Under the pieces are notes generated by a model, which was given only the letters and a program-made list of their open reading frames with translations, was not told the origin of the DNA and ran no database searches. Source: an uncultured Collinsella sp. (GTDB taxonomy: Bacteria > Actinomycetota > Coriobacteriia > Coriobacteriales > Coriobacteriaceae). From it: 39,550 nt of DNA. The stretch is taken from positions 1 to 39,550 of the forward strand of contig CAUAJB010000011.1 in NCBI GenBank assembly GCA_958429225.1. The letters are read 5' to 3'. Shown here one piece after another: positions 7,640 through 16,049 of the stretch. Within the stretch, counting starts at the first letter, position 1. Every line of letters begins with the position of its first letter. The position numbers were made by a program, and so were the translations under genes.

Positions 7640-8908
7640 ATGAATACCGAGCTGTTTGATATCAAGATTCGCGCCGTCGAGGGTGGCGTTACGGCTGCGG
7701 CTGGTTTTAAAGCCGCAGGCATTCACGCTGGGTTCCGCAAGAATCCCGAGCGCCTGGATTACGCGCTCGTCGTGCCCGATAAACCCTGTCCCGGCGCCGG
7801 CGTGTTTACCACCAATCGCTTTTGCGCGGCGCCCGTGCAGGTGAGCCGTGCCAACCTGGGCGGTGCCGACAAGGGCTACGGAATCATCGCCGGCGTTTCG
7901 GTCAACTCTGGCAATGCCAACGCCGCCACGGGTGAGACCGGCCTTGCATGCGCGCGCGAGACGTGCAGCATCGCATCGCAGGTCATCGGCTGCGAGCCCC
8001 AGCAGATTCTGGTTGCCTCCACGGGTGTGATTGGCCAGATTCTGCCGATCGACACGTTTGAGACCGCCATTCCTGCTGCCTACGAGGCGCTCTCCGCCCA
8101 CGGTGGCGCCGATGCCGCTCGCGCCATCATGACGACCGACACGCACTCCAAGGAGTACGCCGTGTCCTACGTCAGTGAGGCTGCGGGTCATGCGAGCAAT
8201 GTCTATACGGTAGGCGGAATGTGCAAGGGCTCGGGCATGATCATGCCCAACATGGCCACCATGATCGCAGTTATCACCACCGATGCCCCCGTCGAGCCTG
8301 CGGCACTTCATGCCCTGCTGCTCTCGACCGTCAAGCAGACCTTTAACAAGGTAACGGTCGATTCCGACACCTCGACCAACGACACCTGCATCATGCTTGC
8401 CTCCGGCGCCGCTGCCGCAGATGCCGAGGCTATCGTCGAGGGCACTGACGCCTTTGACGAGTTGGCCTTTGCCGTGCACGAGGTGTGCGAGAGCCTGGCG
8501 CGCAACATCGCGGCCGATGGCGAGGGCGCATCCAAGCTTGTTACGGTCAACGTTACTGGCGCCGCCAACGACGAGGAAGCCGATATCGCCGCCCGTGCCG
8601 TTGCCAACTCGCCGCTCGTCAAGACCTGTATCGCTGGCCACGACTGCAACTGGGGCCGCGTTGCCATGGCGCTTGGCAAGTGCGGCGTTAAGTTTAATCA
8701 GGAAGACGTTTCCATCGACATGATGGGCATGCCTGTCTGTCGCGACGGTCTGACTGTTCCCTTTGACGAGGACGAGGCTCTACGACGTTTCGAGGCGCCC
8801 GAGATCGTGATCTCGGCCGACCTGGGCGCAGGCGACGCGGCAACCACCGTGTGGACCTGCGACCTCACGCACGAGTACATCTCTATTAACGGTGACTACC
8901 GTTCCTAG
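7640..8908 (+). CDS. argJ: Glutamate N-acetyltransferase / ornithine acetyltransferase
   Basis: ArgJ moves the acetyl group from N-acetylornithine to glutamate, and in bifunctional forms also uses acetyl-CoA, making the arginine pathway cyclic. The 422-residue precursor self-cleaves at the Ala-Thr bond in KGSGMIMPNMATM. By position the new N-terminal nucleophile is Thr207, giving chains of about 206 and 216 residues. The C-terminal part includes GHDCNWGR and ends SINGDYRS, as expected for the family. No argA gene is present here, which fits ArgJ supplying acetylglutamate. It follows AAGGAG with an ATG start. Confidence 0.96.
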   Translation: MNTELFDIKIRAVEGGVTAAAGFKAAGIHAGFRKNPERLDYALVVPDKPCPGAGVFTTNRFCAAPVQVSRANLGGADKGYGIIAGVSVNSGNANAATGETGLACARETCSIASQVIGCEPQQILVASTGVIGQILPIDTFETAIPAAYEALSAHGGADAARAIMTTDTHSKEYAVSYVSEAAGHASNVYTVGGMCKGSGMIMPNMATMIAVITTDAPVEPAALHALLLSTVKQTFNKVTVDSDTSTNDTCIMLASGAAAADAEAIVEGTDAFDELAFAVHEVCESLARNIAADGEGASKLVTVNVTGAANDEEADIAARAVANSPLVKTCIAGHDCNWGRVAMALGKCGVKFNQEDVSIDMMGMPVCRDGLTVPFDEDEALRRFEAPEIVISADLGAGDAATTVWTCDLTHEYISINGDYRS

Positions 8909-8989
8909 ACTCTGGGCGCACCGCGCGTTCCGCTGTGATTGCGGGATACGAGGCGCAGTGCGATAACTACACGAAAGACGAGGCAGACT

Positions 8990-9970
8990 ATGAAGTTCGC
9001 ACGCGATTGTCGCTCGAGCGAATCCAACGAAGTTACCGCGCAGCTGCTGTTCGAGGCGCTGCCGTGGATTAAGAACCTGACCGGTAAGACGGTCGTTATC
9101 AAGTACGGCGGTGCCGCCATGGTCGACGAGCAGCTGCGTCGCGACGTGATGAGCGACATCGTCCTGCTCAAGATTATCGGCATGCGCCCTGTTATCGTGC
9201 ACGGTGGCGGCAAGGCCATCAACGAGGCGCTCAGCCACTACGACATTCCCGTCGAGTTTAAGAACGGCCAGCGCGTGACTACGCCGGAGACTATGGATAT
9301 CGTGCGCGAGGTGCTGGGCGGCAAGGTTAACCAGGAGCTGGTTGCTGCCATCAACCACCACGGCAACCTGGCCGTGGGCGTGTCGGGCAGCGATGCCGGC
9401 ACGCTCATCGCCGAGCCGCTCGACCCCGAGCTCGGTCGCGTGGGCAAAGTGACGCACGTCAACACCGACTATATCGAGCGCTTACTCGATAGCGAGTACA
9501 TCCCCGTCATCGCTACCGTCGCGGCGGGGGAGGACGGCGGTTTCTTCAACATCAACGCCGACACCGCCGCCGGTGCCGTTGCCGCGGCGCTCCACGCGCA
9601 TAAGGCGATCTTTTTGACCGATGTCGATGGCCTGTACAAGGACTTTAGCGACAAGGACTCGCTTATCTCCAACCTAACGCTCGACGAGGTCAATGAGATG
9701 CTCTACGGCGGCGAGGTCGATAAGGGCATGATTCCCAAGCTGCGTGCGGCTGTCGATGCGCTTACCGGCGGCGTATTTCGTGCCCACATCATTAACGGTA
9801 CTACGCCGCATTCGCTGCTCCTGGAGCTGCTGACCGATGCCGGCGTCGGCACCGTGATCCATTCCACCGAGACGGCTTACGAGTTCGATACGCATCCGCA
9901 TCCGCTTTCAACGTTTGCTGCGCGTCTGACCGAGAACCTCGACGAGGTCGAGAAGCTTCAGACGGTCTAG
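8990..9970 (+). CDS. argB: Acetylglutamate kinase
   Basis: ArgB phosphorylates N-acetylglutamate with ATP, the second arginine-pathway step. The 326-residue product has the amino-acid kinase motifs KYGGAAM, VHGGGKAIN and TDVDGLYKD. About 35 residues precede the kinase core. Such an N-terminal helix is characteristic of the hexameric arginine-inhibited class, so feedback inhibition is likely but inferred. The start ATG at 8990 follows GAGG at 8979-8982; a TTG at 8939 in the same frame would add 17 residues and is less likely. It lies 81 nt after argJ and 69 nt before argD. Confidence 0.95.
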   Translation: MKFARDCRSSESNEVTAQLLFEALPWIKNLTGKTVVIKYGGAAMVDEQLRRDVMSDIVLLKIIGMRPVIVHGGGKAINEALSHYDIPVEFKNGQRVTTPETMDIVREVLGGKVNQELVAAINHHGNLAVGVSGSDAGTLIAEPLDPELGRVGKVTHVNTDYIERLLDSEYIPVIATVAAGEDGGFFNINADTAAGAVAAALHAHKAIFLTDVDGLYKDFSDKDSLISNLTLDEVNEMLYGGEVDKGMIPKLRAAVDALTGGVFRAHIINGTTPHSLLLELLTDAGVGTVIHSTETAYEFDTHPHPLSTFAARLTENLDEVEKLQTV

Positions 9971-10039
9971 CTGACCCGCAGCCGCCCCATTCCTGCATCC
10001 ATAGCCCCGCGCCGTCTGGCGCTCAACGAAAGGCGTCCC

Positions 10040-11323
10040 ATGTCACTTTCAGCTCAGCAATCGCTTGAATCCCATTACGTTATGCATACCTTTGGCCGCT
10101 CTCCGGTCGAGTTTGTCGAGGGTCACGGCATGAAGCTCACCGGCGACGATGGCCGTGAGTACCTCGACTTTCTTGCCGGCATCGGCGTGTGCAACCTAGG
10201 TCATGGCGACCCGGCTGTGCTCTCGGCGCTCGAGGCACAGACCAAAAAGCTCATGCATGTCTCCAACTATTTCTACATCGAGCAGCGCGGACAGGTCGCG
10301 GCGCTGCTGTCCAAGCTTGCTAACGACGACGTAGATGGCGCGCGCGTGCTTGCCGATGCCATTGCCGCCGGCGATGAGACCACGGCAGCTGCTCTTGGTG
10401 CCCCGGCTGCGGATGAGCAGGTTTGGGAGACCTTCTTTGCCAACTCTGGCGCCGAGGCCAACGAGGGCTCGATGAAGCTCGCGCGCCTGTACGCCAAGCG
10501 TGCCGGTAATGGCGGCAACACCATCGTGTGCATGCGTGGCGGCTTCCACGGCCGTACGCTCGAGACCATTGCCGCCACCATGCAGGATTGGCTGCAGGAC
10601 AGCTTCCGCCCGCTGCCGGGTGGCTTTGTGGCCTGCACGCCCAACGATGTGGACGAGCTGCGTGCGATCTTTAAGCAGCTGGGGAGCGAGATCTGTGCCG
10701 TGATGCTCGAGCCGATCCAGGGTGAGAGTGGCGTGCACCCCATGACCGAGGAGTTTATGGCGGCAGCGCGCGACCTGGCACACGAAGTGGGCGCCGTGCT
10801 TATCGCCGACGAGGTCCAGTGCGGCATCTTCCGCTCCGGCAAGCCATTTGCATTCCAAACCTATGGCGTGGAGCCCGACATCATGAGCCTTGCCAAGGGC
10901 ATTGCCGACGGCGTGCCCATGGGTGCCGTCGTGGCAAAGAAGGAGATTGCCGACGTGTTTAAGCCGGGCGACCACGGCTCGACCTTTGGCGGTAGCTGCT
11001 TGGCCATCGCGGCGTGTGCCGCGACGCTCTCCGCGCTTGTGCGTGGCGATTATGCCGAGCATGCTGCCAAGGTGGGTGCCTATATGGAGCAGGCGCTGGC
11101 CAAGCTCCCGCACGTGTTTGAGGTTCGTGGCCGCGGCCTGATGCTCGGATGCGACTTGGATGACGCTGCGGGCGATGCGCATGATATTGTTGCCCGCGCG
11201 CTGGCCGCCGGTGTCGTGATTAACGCTACGGGTGCTCATACGCTGCGTTTCCTGCCGCCGCTCGTCTGCGAGGAAGCCGACGTGGACAGTCTGATCGAGA
11301 TCCTGTCGGGTGTCTTGGTCTAA
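10040..11323 (+). CDS. argD: Acetylornithine aminotransferase
   Basis: ArgD is a PLP-dependent class III aminotransferase converting N-acetylglutamate semialdehyde to N-acetylornithine. The 427-residue protein has FFANSGAEANEGSMKLAR, GGFHGRT, the DEVQCG motif and the PLP lysine, Lys286, in SLAKGIADG. It carries an insertion of about 25-30 residues around 97-130 (DGARVLADAIAAGDETTAAAL), which lengthens it relative to most ArgD of about 390-400. Succinyldiaminopimelate aminotransferase activity is possible in this family. It is the last gene of the arginine cluster; argF, argG and argH are not in the window. Confidence 0.94.
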   Translation: MSLSAQQSLESHYVMHTFGRSPVEFVEGHGMKLTGDDGREYLDFLAGIGVCNLGHGDPAVLSALEAQTKKLMHVSNYFYIEQRGQVAALLSKLANDDVDGARVLADAIAAGDETTAAALGAPAADEQVWETFFANSGAEANEGSMKLARLYAKRAGNGGNTIVCMRGGFHGRTLETIAATMQDWLQDSFRPLPGGFVACTPNDVDELRAIFKQLGSEICAVMLEPIQGESGVHPMTEEFMAAARDLAHEVGAVLIADEVQCGIFRSGKPFAFQTYGVEPDIMSLAKGIADGVPMGAVVAKKEIADVFKPGDHGSTFGGSCLAIAACAATLSALVRGDYAEHAAKVGAYMEQALAKLPHVFEVRGRGLMLGCDLDDAAGDAHDIVARALAAGVVINATGAHTLRFLPPLVCEEADVDSLIEILSGVLV

Positions 11324-11458
11324 CGCGGCGCAATAACTCAATTTGGACCGGGTTCCGGACTGCGGACGTGCCCTATGCGGCATGATTCAGCGGTCTGGAG
11401 CCCGTTTTGCCTTAGATTTGCTAAGGCAGGGAGACCTGCTGGTCAAAAAACATCAAAT

Positions 11459-11637
11459 ATGAGTACTGTTACCGATTTGGTAGCAGCAATTTTGGACTAA
11501 TAAGGCCAGATAGCAAGTCGAAATGGCGATGAAAGCACGATTTTGATTCAACTGTTAGCCCTTATAATGGACATATGTTGCGTAACTTAAGCAAATACTG
11601 TCTATTTATATGATGCAAACAAAGTAGCAGTACTCAT
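11459..11637. repeat. AT-rich non-coding element with inverted ends
   Basis: About 180 bp that is visibly AT-richer than its surroundings is bounded by the inverted repeat ATGAGTACTG (11459-11468) and CAGTACTCAT (11628-11637). The match extends to about 15 bp with 2 mismatches. Next to the left end, CTGTTACC-GATTT-GGTAGCAG forms an 8-bp hairpin with one G-U pair. No coding frame is convincing. It could be a non-autonomous mobile element or a structured RNA. There is no obvious target-site duplication by eye. The rest of the argD-tRNA gap (11324-11458) shows only weak palindromes. Confidence 0.45.
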
Positions 11638-11682
11638 TTTTGCCATTTTTTGACCACGGCCTTTGTGACAGACGTGCTGGCG

Positions 11683-12080
11683 GGTTCGAATCCCTCTGCG
11701 ATGGGCCTGAAAAAAAGAAAGGCCTCCATCGCTGGGGGCCTAACAATTCAATGGTGGGCGATGAGGGATGTCGCGTGCGGCTGGCGCCGCCCGCATCCGC
11801 TTCGTCGCTCCGCTCCTCGCGTGCTGCGCTGGAAAACGCTTCGCGTTTCCTCAGCTCCGCACCCTGGCGGGTTCGAATCCCATGAAATGGGCGCAAACAA
11901 AACGGTCCCCTTGCGAGGACCGTTTCCAATTCAGTGGTGGGCGATGAGGGATGTCCGCGTGCGGCTGGCGCCGCCCGCGCCCCGCTTCGTCGCTCCGCTC
12001 CTCGCGTGCTGCGCTGGAAAACGCTTCGCGTTTCCTCAGCTCCGCACCCTGTCGGGTTCGAATCCCTCTGCGATGGGCCC
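11683..12080. repeat. Tandem array of about 185-bp units made from tRNA-gene fragments
   Basis: The last 18 bp of tRNA-Val, read on the plus strand as TGGTGGGCGATGAGGGAT, occur at 11752 and 11935 and in the real gene at 12124, spaced 183 and 189 bp. Each extra copy is followed by the same GC-rich block of about 110 bp. That block includes a GGAAAACGC/GCGTTTCC hairpin and a GGCTGGCGCCGCC palindrome. Then comes a T-arm-like segment GGGTTCGAATCCC in the opposite orientation (11869, 12054, and a truncated unit at 11683). Each unit also has its own hairpin (11720-11741, 11900-11925, 12090-12113). Open frames through it are not believable proteins. It may be decayed tRNA copies, integration scars or a repeat family. 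Confidence 0.7.
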
Positions 12081-12113
12081 AAAAAAAGAAAGGCTGTCAT
12101 TGCTGACAGCCTT
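12081..12113 (-). terminator. Rho-independent terminator of tRNA-Val
   Basis: On the minus strand, AAGGCTGTCA and TGACAGCCTT form a perfect 10-bp stem (12104-12113 and 12090-12099) with a 4-nt loop. It is followed by TTCTTTTTTT (12090-12081). It lies 10 nt after the tRNA 3' end. Two further terminator-like hairpins with the same orientation occur in the upstream repeat units. Confidence 0.88.
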
Positions 12114-12123
12114 ATCAATCAAA

Positions 12124-12199
12124 TGGTGGGCGATGAGGGATTCGAACCCCCAGCCTTGTGCGTGTAAAGCACCTGCGCTAACCGTTGCGCCAATCGCCC
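12124..12199 (-). tRNA. tRNA-Val (anticodon TAC), CCA encoded
   Basis: The reverse complement folds as a complete 76-nt cloverleaf. The acceptor arm is GGGCGAT/ATCGCCC, the D-stem GCGC/GCGC, the anticodon loop TTTACAC with anticodon TAC, and the T-arm GGGGG-TTCGAAT-CCCTC. Discriminator A and encoded CCA follow. The top pair of the anticodon stem is a G-A mismatch. A -10-like TATACT (12210-12215 on the minus strand) is 10 bp upstream. Its 3' end is duplicated twice in the adjacent array. Confidence 0.96.
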
Positions 12200-12386
12200 G
12201 TGCGGAGAGAGTATAGCAAAACAATCGCCTCATTCACCTCATATCCATTAAAGGTAACTCGCGCGTGTCACAGCGGAGCTGATTCAGTTGAGATTGCCTG
12301 AACATTCCGCCCCTCTTTACGCCCTCGGGTATACTCAAAAGCTACTGATTCGATTTGATGCCCAGCAACAGCAGAGGGGATAGTAT

Positions 12387-14267
12387 ATGTGCGGTTTTGT
12401 CGGTTTTGTCGGTGGGACGGATAACCAATCCGAGGTGCTCACCAAGATGATGGACCGCATCGTCCATCGCGGTCCCGACATGGGCGGTCAGTTTATCGAC
12501 GGCCGCGTTGCCCTCGGCTTCCGCCGCTTGTCGATCCTCGACCTGACCGAGGCCGGCGCTCAGCCCATGGCCAATGAGGACGGCAGCGTCGTCATTGTCT
12601 TCAACGGTGAGATCTACAACTTCCAAGAACTCCGTTCTGAGCTCGAGGCCAAGGGCTACAAGTTCCACTGCGGCGCCGACACCGAGAGCCTCCTGCACGG
12701 CTACGAGGAGTGGGGCGAGGCCGTTCTCGATCGCCTGCGCGGTATGTACGCCTTCGTCATCTGGGACAAAAAGAAGAACAAGCTTTTTGGCGCCCGCGAC
12801 ATCTTTGGCATCAAGCCGCTCTACTACTATCCCATGGCCGATGCGGGCGACGGCGCTCCGGGCGTGCTCTTTGGTTCCGAGATCAAGAGCTTCCTGGACT
12901 ACCCGCACTTCCACAAGGCGGTCAACAAAAAGGCCCTGCGTCCGTACATGACGCTGCAGTATTCGGCAACCGAGGAGACCTTCTTCGAGGGTGTCTACAA
13001 GCTGCCGCCGGCGCACTACTTTACCGTCGATATCCCGACCGGCAAGATGAACATCGAGCGCTACTGGGATTGCGATTACTCTGCCGTCGAGAAGCCGTTC
13101 GAAGAGTATGTCGATGAGCTGGACGAGGTCGTGCGCGAGAGTGTCGAGGCCCATCGCATCGCCGACGTCAAGGTCGCGTCGTTCCTCTCCGGTGGCGTCG
13201 ACTCTAGCTACATCGCCGCTTGCCTCATGCCCGACAAGACCTTCTCGGTGGGTTTTGACTACAAGAACTTCAACGAGACCAACTACGCCAAGGAACTTTC
13301 CGATAAGCTCGGCGTCGAGAACGTTCGCAAGATGATTACCGCCGACGAGTTCTTCGGTGCGCTCGAGGACATCCAGTATCACATGGACGAGCCGCAGTCC
13401 AACCTGTCTTCCGTGCCGCTGTGGTTCTTGGCCGAGATGGCCCGCAAGGACGTTACCGTCGTGCTTTCGGGCGAAGGCGCCGACGAGCTCTTTGGCGGCT
13501 ACGCCTACTACGAGGACACGGTCCCGGTGCGCAAGTACAAAAAGATGGTGCCGCTGCCCATCCGTCGCGCGCTCGGTAACCTGGCGCTGCATATGCCGTA
13601 CTTCAAGGGACATAACTTCCTGGTCAAGGGTGCCGAGATCCCCGAGAAGTCGTTCCTGGGACAGGCTCTGGTATGGCCGGAGCGCGAGGTCGACGGCGTG
13701 CTCAAGCCCGAGTACAACACCGGCGACGGCGCCTTTGAGCTCGCTGCACCCATCTACGCACGCGTGAAGGGTCAGCCCGAACTGGTCAAGAAGCAGTACC
13801 TGGACATGAACATGTGGCTCCCGGGCGACATTCTGCTCAAGGCCGACAAGATGTGCATGGCACATTCGCTGGAGCTGCGCGTGCCCTTCCTGGACCGCAA
13901 AGTCATGGAGTTCGCCGAGCACATTCCCGACCGCTACCGCATCAACGAGAACGGCAACAAACAGGTACTCCGCCACGCTGCCAACAAGTCGCTGCCCGAT
14001 GAGTGGGCCACCCGTCCCAAGGTGGGCTTCCCGGTGCCGATTGTCTACTGGCTGCGCGAGCAAAAGTGGTACGACTATGTCAAGGAGTACTTCACCGCGC
14101 CGTGGGCAAGTGAGTTCTTCAATACCGACGAGCTCATGCACCTGCTCGATCTGCACTTTGCGGGCAAGGGCGATTTCCAGCGCAAGATCTATACGCCGCT
14201 CGTGTTCCTAGTGTGGTACAAGCGCTTCTTTATCGACGAGGGCCAGCCTTCTGTTCAGGCTGCCTAG
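12387..14267 (+). CDS. asnB: Asparagine synthase (glutamine-hydrolysing)
   Basis: AsnB makes asparagine from aspartate, ATP and glutamine-derived ammonia. Cys2 (MCGFVGF) is the N-terminal nucleophile of the class II glutaminase domain, residues 1 to about 210, with RRLSILDL and NGEIYN. The synthetase domain has the pyrophosphatase motif SGGVDS at 268-273 and GEGADELFGGY. The 626-residue length is normal. Being second residue, Cys2 fixes the start at 12387, preceded by AGAGGGGA. A TATACT -10 box lies at 12330-12335. A terminator follows, so the gene is probably monocistronic. Some paralogues modify peptides instead, but nothing here points to that. Confidence 0.94.
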   Translation: MCGFVGFVGGTDNQSEVLTKMMDRIVHRGPDMGGQFIDGRVALGFRRLSILDLTEAGAQPMANEDGSVVIVFNGEIYNFQELRSELEAKGYKFHCGADTESLLHGYEEWGEAVLDRLRGMYAFVIWDKKKNKLFGARDIFGIKPLYYYPMADAGDGAPGVLFGSEIKSFLDYPHFHKAVNKKALRPYMTLQYSATEETFFEGVYKLPPAHYFTVDIPTGKMNIERYWDCDYSAVEKPFEEYVDELDEVVRESVEAHRIADVKVASFLSGGVDSSYIAACLMPDKTFSVGFDYKNFNETNYAKELSDKLGVENVRKMITADEFFGALEDIQYHMDEPQSNLSSVPLWFLAEMARKDVTVVLSGEGADELFGGYAYYEDTVPVRKYKKMVPLPIRRALGNLALHMPYFKGHNFLVKGAEIPEKSFLGQALVWPEREVDGVLKPEYNTGDGAFELAAPIYARVKGQPELVKKQYLDMNMWLPGDILLKADKMCMAHSLELRVPFLDRKVMEFAEHIPDRYRINENGNKQVLRHAANKSLPDEWATRPKVGFPVPIVYWLREQKWYDYVKEYFTAPWASEFFNTDELMHLLDLHFAGKGDFQRKIYTPLVFLVWYKRFFIDEGQPSVQAA

Positions 14268-14292
14268 TCTCGGCCTACGAATGCCTGCGCGT

Positions 14293-14317
14293 AACGGCTC
14301 CTCCGGGAGCCGTTTTT
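14293..14317 (+). terminator. Rho-independent terminator after asnB
   Basis: AACGGCTCC (14293-14301) pairs with GGAGCCGTT (14306-14314), and the right arm runs into TTTTT (14313-14317). It lies 25 nt after the asnB stop and before the MurE-like gene. Confidence 0.85.
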
Positions 14318-14379
14318 GCGCGAGCACGTTTCAGTTACTATGAAAACCGTCCCTGCCAAATGGCTGAGAAAGGTGAAAG

Positions 14380-15942
14380 ATGCACCATTCGGATTCCGCG
14401 ACCGTGACCACGGTCGATACGCTTGCCAAGCTGCTCGATGTGTGCGGCGAGCTGCGCGCATCAGAGCAGGTTGACGAGCGTGCCGTGACCGGTTGCTCGT
14501 TTGATTCGCGCGCGGTCTCGGCAGGTGACGTGTTCTTCTGTAAAGGTGCTGCCTTTAAGCCCGCGTTTTTGAGCATGGCGCTCGATGCGGGCGCCGTCGC
14601 ATTTGTGTGCGAGGAGTCGCTGGTCGAGTCTCTGGAGCCGCTGGCGAAGGAGAGCGGTGCTGCGATGCTGGTTGTTGATAGTGTTCGCACGGCCATGGCC
14701 CTGTTGCCGCCGGAGGTCTACGACCGTCCCGACCACGACGTCAAGATCGTGGGCATCACCGGCACCAAGGGAAAGACCACGGCCGCTTTTATGCTCCAGT
14801 CGATTATCAAAGCGGCGGGCGAGTCCTGCGGCATGATCGGCTCGGTGAGTACCGACGATGGTATCGAGTGCTACGAGAGCACCAACACCACGCCCGAGGC
14901 CCCCGAGGTTTGGCGCCATATCGCCAACTGCCGCACGTCCGGTCGCCAGTCCATGGTCATGGAGGTCTCGAGCCAGGCGCTCAAGTACCAACGCGTCGAG
15001 AATCTGCCGTTTGACGTGGCGTGCTTCCTCAACATCGGCCGCGACCACATCTCGCCGATCGAACACCCCACGTTTGAGGATTATTTTGAGAGCAAACTCA
15101 GGATCTTTGACCAGGCAAAGACCGCCGTGGTGAATCTAGGCACCGAAGAGGTTGACCGTGTGCTAGAGGCAGCGTCGACGGCCGATCGCTTGGTGACCGT
15201 TGGCGTCGAGCATCCCGAGGCGAGCCTGTGGGCAAGCGACGTACGCATGGTCGGCTTTAGCATCGAGTTCAACTTGCATGGCCTGTGTGCCGACGAGTCC
15301 GAGACGGGGGAGAAGGTCCTGCTGGGCATCGCGGGCGACTTTAACGTGGAAAACGCGCTGGTCGCTATCGCCGCCGCGCGCGAGATCGGCATCGGTATCG
15401 AGGCTATCAAGAAGGGCCTCTCCAAACTGCGTGTGCCGGGCCGTATGGAGGTCGTGGAGTCGAAGGACGGTCGCGTGATCTGCGTCGTCGACTATGCGCA
15501 CAACCAGCTTTCGTTCCGTTCGCTTTTCTCGTCGGTCAAGCGCGCGTTTCCCGCCAGCCCGGTCATCGCGGTGTTTGGCGCTGCCGGCGGCAAGGCGCAG
15601 GAGCGCCGCGAGCAGCTTCCGCGCGAGGCCGCACCGTATTCCGACCTGATGATCTTTGCCAATGAGGACCCGGCTCACGAGGACCCGATGAAGGTCTGTC
15701 GCGAGCTTGCCGAACATGTTCCCGACGATACGCCGAACAAGATCATCCTCGATCGCGAAGCTGCCGTGCATGCGGCGTTCAAGGCGGCGCGCGAGGAGTA
15801 CGTCAACCCCGATGCTCCTACCATTGTCTTGCTGCTGGCAAAGGGTGACGAGGAGCTCATGCACGTGGGCGACGAGTTCGTGCCCATCGAGAGCGACCTT
15901 TCGTTGGCCAATCGCCTGATCGATGTTACCCAGTTTGACTAA
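14380..15942 (+). CDS. MurE-like Mur ligase (UDP-MurNAc-tripeptide synthetase family)
   Basis: The 520-residue protein is an ATP-dependent amide ligase of the Mur family, which adds the third amino acid to the peptidoglycan stem peptide. Order is normal: an N-terminal UDP-binding-type domain (CSFDSRAVSAGDVFF), P-loop GTKGKTT at 128-134, the central EVSSQALKYQRV, DHISPIEHPTFEDYFESK, and a C-terminal ligase domain. It departs from textbook MurE. The usual SSHAL is SSQAL, GCGGDRD is GAAGGKA, and the DNPR motif that selects meso-diaminopimelate reads NEDPAHEDP. The added amino acid therefore cannot be assigned, and it may be a paralogue with another substrate. It stands about 110 nt from its neighbours on both sides. 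Confidence 0.85.
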   Translation: MHHSDSATVTTVDTLAKLLDVCGELRASEQVDERAVTGCSFDSRAVSAGDVFFCKGAAFKPAFLSMALDAGAVAFVCEESLVESLEPLAKESGAAMLVVDSVRTAMALLPPEVYDRPDHDVKIVGITGTKGKTTAAFMLQSIIKAAGESCGMIGSVSTDDGIECYESTNTTPEAPEVWRHIANCRTSGRQSMVMEVSSQALKYQRVENLPFDVACFLNIGRDHISPIEHPTFEDYFESKLRIFDQAKTAVVNLGTEEVDRVLEAASTADRLVTVGVEHPEASLWASDVRMVGFSIEFNLHGLCADESETGEKVLLGIAGDFNVENALVAIAAAREIGIGIEAIKKGLSKLRVPGRMEVVESKDGRVICVVDYAHNQLSFRSLFSSVKRAFPASPVIAVFGAAGGKAQERREQLPREAAPYSDLMIFANEDPAHEDPMKVCRELAEHVPDDTPNKIILDREAAVHAAFKAAREEYVNPDAPTIVLLLAKGDEELMHVGDEFVPIESDLSLANRLIDVTQFD

Positions 15943-16049
15943 TGAACCATGATGGCGGCGGCGCCCTGAGTGCGCTGTCGCCATAAGCGTGTTCCCTCAA
16001 TCAAAACATGCCGTCCAAGTCCAAATCCTTCTACGTAAACGGAGTAACC

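Noticed and set aside
6270..8641. Long antisense ORFs (412 and 459 codons) over argC and argJ
   Set aside because: High-GC shadow frames opposite well-conserved genes; no family motifs and no start context.
11752..12141. attL/attR of an integrated prophage or ICE
   Set aside because: The duplicated tRNA 3' ends are only about 185 bp apart and no integrase or cargo lies between or near them; kept only as one hypothesis for the repeat array.
11606..12233. Several ORFs of 65-188 codons on both strands with VGDEG/WWAMRD-type sequences
   Set aside because: These are classic spurious translations of tRNA genes and tRNA-like repeats; the DNA is explained by the tRNA-Val gene and the repeat array.
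12342..14156. 604-codon antisense ORF over asnB
   Set aside because: Shadow of asnB, whose own frame shows all catalytic motifs.
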